A stretch of DNA of 64,000 nt, taken from the NCBI GenBank assembly GCA_009741485.1, contig CM019230.1, forward strand, positions 5,862,377 to 5,926,376, written 5' to 3'. Shown here in pieces: positions 57,151 to 64,000 of this stretch. The stretch's first letter is position 1. The number at the start of each line of letters is the position of its first letter. The translations under genes and the position numbers were made by a program. The notes below the pieces were generated by a model. It was not told the origin of the DNA. It did not search any database and saw only the letters and a program-made list of their open reading frames with translations. Source of the stretch: Malurus cyaneus samueli (taxonomy: Eukaryota; Chordata; Aves; Passeriformes; Maluridae).

Positions 57151-60100
57151 GCTGGAGGTGGATTATAATGGAAGGAATGAATGGATGTGACACATCCTCC
57201 ATGCTGCCCGTGAGGCTCAAGCCTGCTCATGGCCCTGCCCTTAACTGACCTTCAATCATCCATGCTTTTCCACAGCGGGACGAACCCAGATGCCGTTGTA
57301 TGATTACAGAGGCTGAGCAGGTCACGAGCCTGCAGCCAGAGCAAGGCACTCCCTTAACTTACTTCTGTTATCACAGCTCAAACGAACCAAGCCTGAAGCA
57401 TCTCAGGTTTGAGGAATGCAGTCGGAGCAGTGCCAGGCTCAGTTGAGGCAGTGGCCTTTACCGGCTACAAAAGCACCCTGGATCAACATTCAGGCGATTG
57501 GGGAAGAAACCCTGGGAAGGGCACGTCTCCTCTCCAGGAAACCTTCAGATTTGAGGCACCACACTATACCCTTCGCCATCATTTCCTGGCTGCGGGCCCT
57601 GTCAACTAAACTAGGCTGCTCCCCACGTGGGTGCAGTCCCCCTGGCTCCACACCTCCACTTCCCAACGCTTGACTACCTCGTGAGCCAGCATTAGTATCT
57701 CCTGCTCAAGATTCAGCCACTATAGGCATGCATCAGCGCGAGACGGTTAAGGATGAGGCACACTACAACTGAGCAGCTGTTCCTACAATAATTGCTTTAT
57801 ATTGCTCGCTTGATGTATGAGCTTCTCTATTATCACCCCATTCTGAGTTTCCTTATGGCTTGTCATTATGAAGATTATAATGAAAAGATGAGAAAAAGGA
57901 AATAATAGGGAAGATATCAGAGATGTCCCTTCCTTTGAGGATGAGATGACCCGTGGTGGGAGAACCATGCCCGTGGGCAAGTCACTGCCTTGAGACTGTA
58001 GCCTGATCTAGTGGCAGTTGTCGGCCCTGACAATCTCGTAGTTTTTTAACGGCTCTCCTGCCTCATCCAGACAGAGCACTGTCGCCATTTCCACAGATCA
58101 GAGAGGAAGGGTGCAGTCTGCAGTGCTTCTCAGCAGGCACGAGGGGGGGTTGGAGAAAGCCAGAGGAAGGGGCTCGGCGCCTGAGCTGCCCTGCGCCCGG
58201 ATAAGAGAGAGTTACAGACTCACGGCTGTAATCTCGGTCTAAAAACTGACACCTGCCGTAGGCATTCTGGGCTAGAGCAGCATTTAGAATAAAGCATATC
58301 AATGAACACCCACAGGGGGCAAGAGAGAGCTTAAGCCCCAGCTAGTGAATATGAGAGAACGGGACGGTCTCAACGTGCACGGCTGTCTGCACGCAGTCAG
58401 GCACCGGCATTCGTGTACGAAAAGGATAGCGACGGTATGAGACAATGGAATTCTTCGATGATCACGAACCCAGGGCAATTACATTGCTTTTGGAATATCC
58501 ACGTCCACACCCAAGTAAAAGCAGAAAGCCCTGGGCTCTGCTGCTACCCCCTGTGGGAAAGTCAGAAGGGCCAAAATTTGAAGCTCGTCTGCCTGTCTGA
58601 TAGAACTGCGACATTAGTGGAGAGAGCTACCGCGGGAGCTAACGCCCTATGCTTGGACAGCACTCGTGGGCTGCTACCGGAGAGGTTAAGCGTGCGCAGG
58701 ACAAGAAAGCCAGGACTCAAGCCAGTCAAAGGTATCTGATTTGTCCTCTGGAAGGGTTGTGAGTTTTTAAAACAATCGATTACTTGAACAGATAGCGAAC
58801 TGCGTTGGTCGGACGATATGACACACTGCGCACACCGAAGGACCATTTGCTTGCACGTTTAAGGACGGAGACAGCCATTAGAGCGACAGGGATTGCTCTC
58901 CATGTGATTCTCACTGTGGGAAGTGGTCTGTCCCAGGGAGCTCTCCTCCAGCTGCACAACGAGCCTCCCCCATCACCTTGTCTAGCACTAGCCCCCTTTC
59001 TTATGATCATTAATGCGGTTCTGAAGGACACTCAAGAAAAACCTCTCAGCCTGCCAAGAATCCCAACTGGCAGACTCGGCGTAATTGGGATTGTGAGGGT
59101 CCAGCCAGATGCACGCCTACATTTTTCCCGAGGACCTTTTTCGCTGTGGGAACCCAAGGAGTTATCAATTAGTCGGTGCCTGTCCCTGAAACTGTTCACC
59201 AATCACCCCCTCCCAGAGTCCCACCCCCAGCCCTGGGCTACACCAGCCCTGGCGTCTTTTCCTCAGGCTCCTTGCTCATTGGCTCCGTCTGGCCCTTTGT
59301 GCCTGCCCAGAGTTGGTTCAGCACAAGCAAGCAGGTTGCCACATAATGCCCACCAGAGCTCAACTGCAGCTTTTACGTTGGTCCGGAAATGAATGCAATG
59401 CCAGCATCTCTCTGAGAGTCCCAGCGATCCTTCGTCCCGGGGGAGGTTTCCCAGCCAACTTTGCCATTTCTGGGCCACGGTACGGCGAGCATCGATCTTG
59501 CTCCTGCCGAGAAGGAAATGGACGGACCCTGGCCTGGTAGCCATGGTGAAGAAGATGAGGAAGAAAACTTTCAACCAGGTGAGCCAACAAGTTCAGCCTC
59601 CCCTTTTCCCCTCACTCAGCAGAGCCCCATTTTTCTGTGGCACAGAGTGCTTTCCGACACGTTGTCAGCGGCCTTGCAGCCCCTCCACAAAGGAGAAACA
59701 ATCCTTCATTAACGCCAGCGAAATGGAGAGGGATGGCAGGTTCCGGAGTCGGCTCCTCGGAGCTGCAGTCAGACCTTTGGCGAGCCGTAACGGCACGGCG
59801 GAGCACAAAAGCACACCTCCAGGCTCCAGTGCAAGGAAGGGACAAAAATGCTTCCAGTTAACACTGTAAACCTCAGACTATGTCCTTAGAAGGCAAATAC
59901 ACACCATCACCACACTTTTAACTTGAATGCTTGTATAACACTACGACGGTTAGCAAATTACTCTCCTGTGGCCATGTCAAATCTCTCCCGCGTAACGTGT
60001 GCTTGAACAGGGGTACGGTGTCACTAGGAAACCCAGCTGCAAGAGCAATAGAGGCGTCACAAGTGGTAACTCGGGCCAGCCTGACAGTGACAGTCTTACC

Positions 60101-63100
60101 CAAGCTCTGCCGCTCTTTTACATGCCTGGTCCCAGAAATGCAGAACACTCATTAAGCTGATCCTTATGCACATGATCTATAGACATAATGAGGGAATTTC
60201 AAAGTCCGTTCCTCCCATCGCGCTTTGGTAATACATTGCGAACATGTGCAGCAAAACCAGAATTTTCCATTGGTTGCGAGAAACATCTGCTGCCCTCACT
60301 AGATCCACGGTAAGCGATTGCTGACAGCGTGTTGCCCCTTTCCCACTGGGAATGCTACCCGCAAGCCACCCCTGGGCACTGACCTTTCGGGGATAAGCAG
60401 GATGTGCTCACACTCGGTCCGCCACAAAAACCCTTTTCTACTTTCGTAGCGCGGGACTATGTATCCAGCACACCCTAGGAGGCTCCTCCCAACCAGGCAG
60501 GCGGAGCTTTGGGCCGAGTCCGTCAAAACTGTCGTCATCGTCGGGAGATCACGGCCTAGCCGGTCCTCCTCTCCACCCATTCCGGCTGACTTAGTCACAG
60601 ACACTCAGCTAACAAGGACAGCCCAAGCTATGAGTCCATGCATTACACCTCTGAAGGGCCACCGCTACACTGTCCTGCCATGTCTACCACCTAGAAGGAG
60701 GGTAAAAGAACAGACCTAGAAGACATGCGGGCACAAATCGTGAACCGCGACCCAGCGACTTAGACTGCATAGCGAAATATAAAAATGTAAAGAAATCAGC
60801 AAAGAAAAAGATAAATAATAGATTGACTGACACAGAAAAAGAGGTGCATGACACAACAAACAGACGAGGACTGATAAAAGAAAATCATAATATTAAAATA
60901 ACAAAAAAAAATAATTCCTATCGTAAAGAGGATGATTCTGAAAAAAGTAAATACAGTCATGAGGACACAGGTCCGAAAAATAGACAAGAAAAAGTGAGTG
61001 GCGGTTGAAAAAATGTTTGAAAATTCCTTCCACCAGCAGCTGGAGTGGTGGTGAGAAAAATGTTGAAAATCCTTCCACAGAGCTGAGTGGGAGTTATAAA
61101 AAAAAAATGCTTGAAAATCCTTCCTTGTGCCTCTGAGCCATCCTGTTGAGCAGGCCAGGGGCCAGGTTGGGTTGACAGTCCTGGAAGGACAAAAGCCACC
61201 TCTGCCATCTCTTGGTGTCGCATTTCCAGGGACCTATTTTCTAGGTCCCGCGCTTTCAAATCTGCCCCACTTCGCATTTCTGAGCAGGGAGTTTAAAAAG
61301 TCCAACATTTCTGCTTTGTAATTTATAACCTGGGCCTGTGGAAAAAAAAGTTGTTGTGGGTGTTTATTTATTTTATTTTTTTTTTGAAATGGAGATGTAA
61401 AAATTAGCGAATCCACCCCCCTCTCCCGTTTTCTACACTTGCCAGTAAATAACACCCAGCTAAGACCCACTGGAACATCCAGCAATAACTAAACTAGATA
61501 ACCTATTTGGGCTTGAAATTCCAGCCTGAACAAAGGCAGGCTGCTCAAGTTTGAAATGAAAGCCAAATATTTTCATATCTGAGCTGTAAAAGCGGATTTG
61601 GTGTAGACTTTAACAGAGATCACCGAAGTTTTAACAATTGGAGTGGGAGGGGCGGGATTTGTGAATCATCCTATACTGCAAACAGTAATAACGGAAAAGA
61701 TAATCCAGAACAAACCCACAAAGACCCAAGAGAGATACTGGGCAGGGAACTGACTCTAACACCCACCTGACAAGTATAACAGGTGCAGCTCATTCGCCTA
61801 CGCTCTCACCTCGCATGCCCCAAGATGGTAGCAAATAACGCGTACACCCGCGGTCACAATTGCAACGCCTGCCTTCTCTCCTGCCCACCAACGCACCGAC
61901 ACTGGTGCCCATTTACTTGACATATTTGTTTAAAACCCTTCCAATGACACTGCTCCAAAGTTAGCTTGTTCGTTACCACCAAAACAAATCCGTTGTTAAA
62001 GAGTACAGACTTGGGGACACGTCCTCCACCTGCCGCAAAGGCGTGGAGACCCCAATTCCCAGGATACAGAACCTGACAACCCTCCAACTCTGCCCTGCTG
62101 ATGACCAACGCTGGTGCATTGCCGCTGCCCCGAGTCCCATGCGAGAAGAAGTAAATAAGAACCGCTTTAGGATTCACCAGAGGAACCGACAATGTAAGTG
62201 TACCGCAAGAAGGCAATCTTAAAACGACATTCTTAATCCATCGTGCTCCCCCTACCCCGTCCCCGATTGCGTGCTTAGATGACTCTCCCTCCCCAGCTTT
62301 CTACAACTAGCAAGACATCCCTCTCCATCCTGTCTAACCGGAATAGCCGAGAGAGCACACGAGGACATGGGCTGTCTTGGAGACAAGAGTCCCCAATGTC
62401 TCTCGCCTGTGATGCTAGCGTGGAGCTAGCAGCCTGCGCCTGCTGTCTCAGTACTCCACAGTGGGCAGCCTGAATGATCAGCATAGCACCCTCTCCTCTC
62501 TCAGACGTCCTCTATGTGGTCTTTTCCTACAGATTTCCACCTCACAAGTTTGTCATTTATGGACACGTCAGCAGTTGCGCAATCCTGGTGTTTGCTCTAA
62601 GGACATCTGCGAAGCAGCAGCGTGAAAGAGCTCCCCTTTGGACGAGAAAATGCTTGAGTTACCCAGATCCCAAGAGCCTGCCAGAGGCCACTCCAACCAC
62701 GACGGAGCAAGCAGCTTGTCTTTTTTCGAGATATTCCCAAGGGATGCAACCAGTGTCCTGCTCCATCCCAGCCTCACAGCACGCCCCTGGAATACCTCCA
62801 GGCGGTTCAGGTCCATGCGGCCGCACCGGCCCCTCGCCCCCTGGCGTCCCATCAGCGCTGCTGCAGCACTTCCGGGTGCGCTGTAACTGAGCCCCCACTC
62901 CCGGGGGCTGCTGCCCTGCTGCCTGCACCTCCACTTGCCGTTTCTCCCGGCTTCTCAGGGCTTTTTCATCATCAGCTCAGTCAGTCGTTTCCTTGCCGGA
63001 CATCTAGTAAAAGGGGAACATCTTTCACACAGGAATCACAAAGGCCCTGGGGACACAGCATGGGCCAAGGCCACTCAGGCAGTAGTGATACGTGGAGTCG

Positions 63101-63580
63101 TTCATGTCGGTGCGAGTCCAGCACTCGTGAGATGACAAATCTGCAAGTATCAAGTGACCAGGATCTCCTGACTTGCCAGTTGCGTGACACCCAAATCAAA
63201 GCCTGCAGTTTCTGTTCGTGCTGGTGCTAGAGGCAGCAGCTGTGAGGACGAGCACCGTCCCTGGCACCCTTGAACTCTTTTTCTTTTAGATTACAGAACT
63301 CTCTATCAAACACCTTGGGAGCTCCCCTGCAAGTTCCCTCAGCCCTCCTGAGTTTCCTGCCCTCATACTCAGAGTGCAAGACCAAGCGGCTGCACAAAAC
63401 AGAGAAACACAATGTTTCCCTGTCCTGGTGCCCCCACACTTGAGGACGTGACACACCATCGTCACTTGCCTTCACGGGCCAGGATTAAGCACAGACAAGT
63501 TTCTCTGAGACTCTGAGCACCTCCTATCACTCCGGATGCTGGCCGCCAAGGGAGATCCCTGTTTGGGAGCAGGCATACTT
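57151..63580. other. Unassigned block with retained CpG
   Basis: A hand count over 58381-58980 gives about 29 CpG in 600 bp at roughly 50% GC, about three quarters of random expectation, against near absence in TMEM104 introns. Open frames (for example minus 61854-62216, 120 codons; plus 58805-59392, 195 codons) show no domain I know. No LTR pair, primer-binding site or transposase was recognised. A small tandem repeat lies at 61.0-61.1 kb. Young or decayed mobile DNA, an unmethylated region and an assembly artefact all remain possible. Confidence 0.4.
61007..61130. repeat. Three degenerate tandem units, about 45 bp
   Basis: The motif gaaaaa(a)tg(t/c)ttgaaaat(t)ccttcc begins near 61,008, 61,055 and 61,098, with diverged spacers between (cagcagctggagtggtggt; acagagctgagtgggagtta). 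A minor tandem repeat at the edge of an A-rich stretch (60,770-61,000). Confidence 0.75.
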
Positions 63581-63587
63581 CCCTCAC

Positions 63588-63670
63588 CTTTCACTGCGTT
63601 TTCCTGAGCTTCGTGATCGCAGGGTCCAGGACAGCTCTCGTTCCAGGAGGTTGATCATCTCCGCAGCTCC
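63588..63670 (-). CDS. Weak candidate internal exon, minus strand
   Basis: The minus strand reads an open stretch EMINLLERELSW then TLRSRSSGKRSE that ends at a good donor (GAAAG then GTGAGG, 63587). The acceptor side is uncertain (pyrimidine-rich ...cccacattcccggag near 63,671). A possible upstream companion lies at 63929-63989. I cannot name a protein with this sequence; it may be coincidence. Confidence 0.15.
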
Positions 63671-64000
63671 GGGAATGTGGGCAGGAGGATGTCACCTCCA
63701 GCACAGAGGGGAACTCCAACAGCCCCAGACCCCCTCCCCAGCAGTCCAGGCTGGAGCCAGTGTGCAGAAGAGGTGCCTGGGATCCACACGCACCCCCAAA
63801 CCATCCCCTCTTCCAGCAGGGATGCAATTGGGCTCATCTGGCAAACAGCAGCACCTTCCAAGCCTCACCTTCATGTGTTGATAACGTGCGCTGTTGCCAT
63901 GTTAGAGCAGTCCCCTAACCCCCCCAACCAGCAGACATCGCTTCTCCCGCCAGGCCGAGAGCTGCCACAGCTTCCGTGATCGTCTGTCTCTGCAAAACAG

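Noticed and set aside
57200..63300. Endogenous retrovirus or other complete mobile element
   Set aside because: No paired terminal repeats, primer-binding site, polypurine tract or gag/pol/transposase motif could be seen; only composition is unusual.

Overview
The window is vertebrate nuclear DNA, almost certainly from a bird. It contains split genes with GT-AG introns, a 3' fragment of a CR1 LINE (the main avian retroposon family), CpG islands over promoters and a compact, GC-rich gene. It also contains the tail-to-tail pair TMEM104 / GRIN2C, which is adjacent in the same arrangement on human 17q25. There are no prokaryotic features. All exon boundaries given here were read from splice sites and checked by phase arithmetic; no alignment was run.

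Layout. Positions 1-30844 (+) hold the 3' part of TMEM104, an SLC38/AAAP-like multi-pass membrane protein. Four exons (1098-1197, 1968-2076, 18321-18414, 30084-30844) encode the last 353 or so residues; the N-terminal exons lie to the left of the window. Its introns are long (16.2 kb and 11.7 kb) and hold little recognisable sequence beyond a CR1 fragment, a second CR1-like scrap and a 5-N gap behind a poly-T run. Positions 30845-37174 are the convergent 3' flanks of both genes, with candidate poly(A) signals for each. Positions 37175-46994 (-) hold the complete coding region of GRIN2C (NMDA receptor subunit GluN2C): twelve coding exons in about 9.8 kb. The first eleven sum to exactly 864 codons. 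A plausible non-coding first exon with a consensus splice donor lies 4 kb upstream inside a strong CpG island (about 50.4-51.6 kb).

Two things stand out in GRIN2C. (1) The last exon appears to switch reading frame. The frame in phase with exon 11 stops at 37348, but peptides resembling the mammalian GluN2C tail, ending in the class I PDZ ligand SSLESEV-stop at 37175, lie in two other frames. The two best-placed switch points are homopolymer runs. (2) The intron after exon 9 contains a 20-bp-period minisatellite whose last unit is the exon-intron junction itself, so every unit carries a donor-like and often an acceptor-like motif.

Positions 51.6-64 kb hold no gene I can name. FDXR, the expected GRIN2C neighbour in mammals, was not recognised. 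This flank contains a 25-N gap, two further small CpG islands (about 55.81-56.00 and 56.74-57.15 kb; the first contains a tidy 11-codon candidate first exon on the minus strand with an NRF1-like site) and an unusual block (about 57.2-63.3 kb) that keeps CpG at well above the level of the TMEM104 introns without any recognisable coding sequence.

The two named genes are not functionally coupled: TMEM104 is an orphan transporter-like protein and GRIN2C is a synaptic ion-channel subunit. Their relation is positional.
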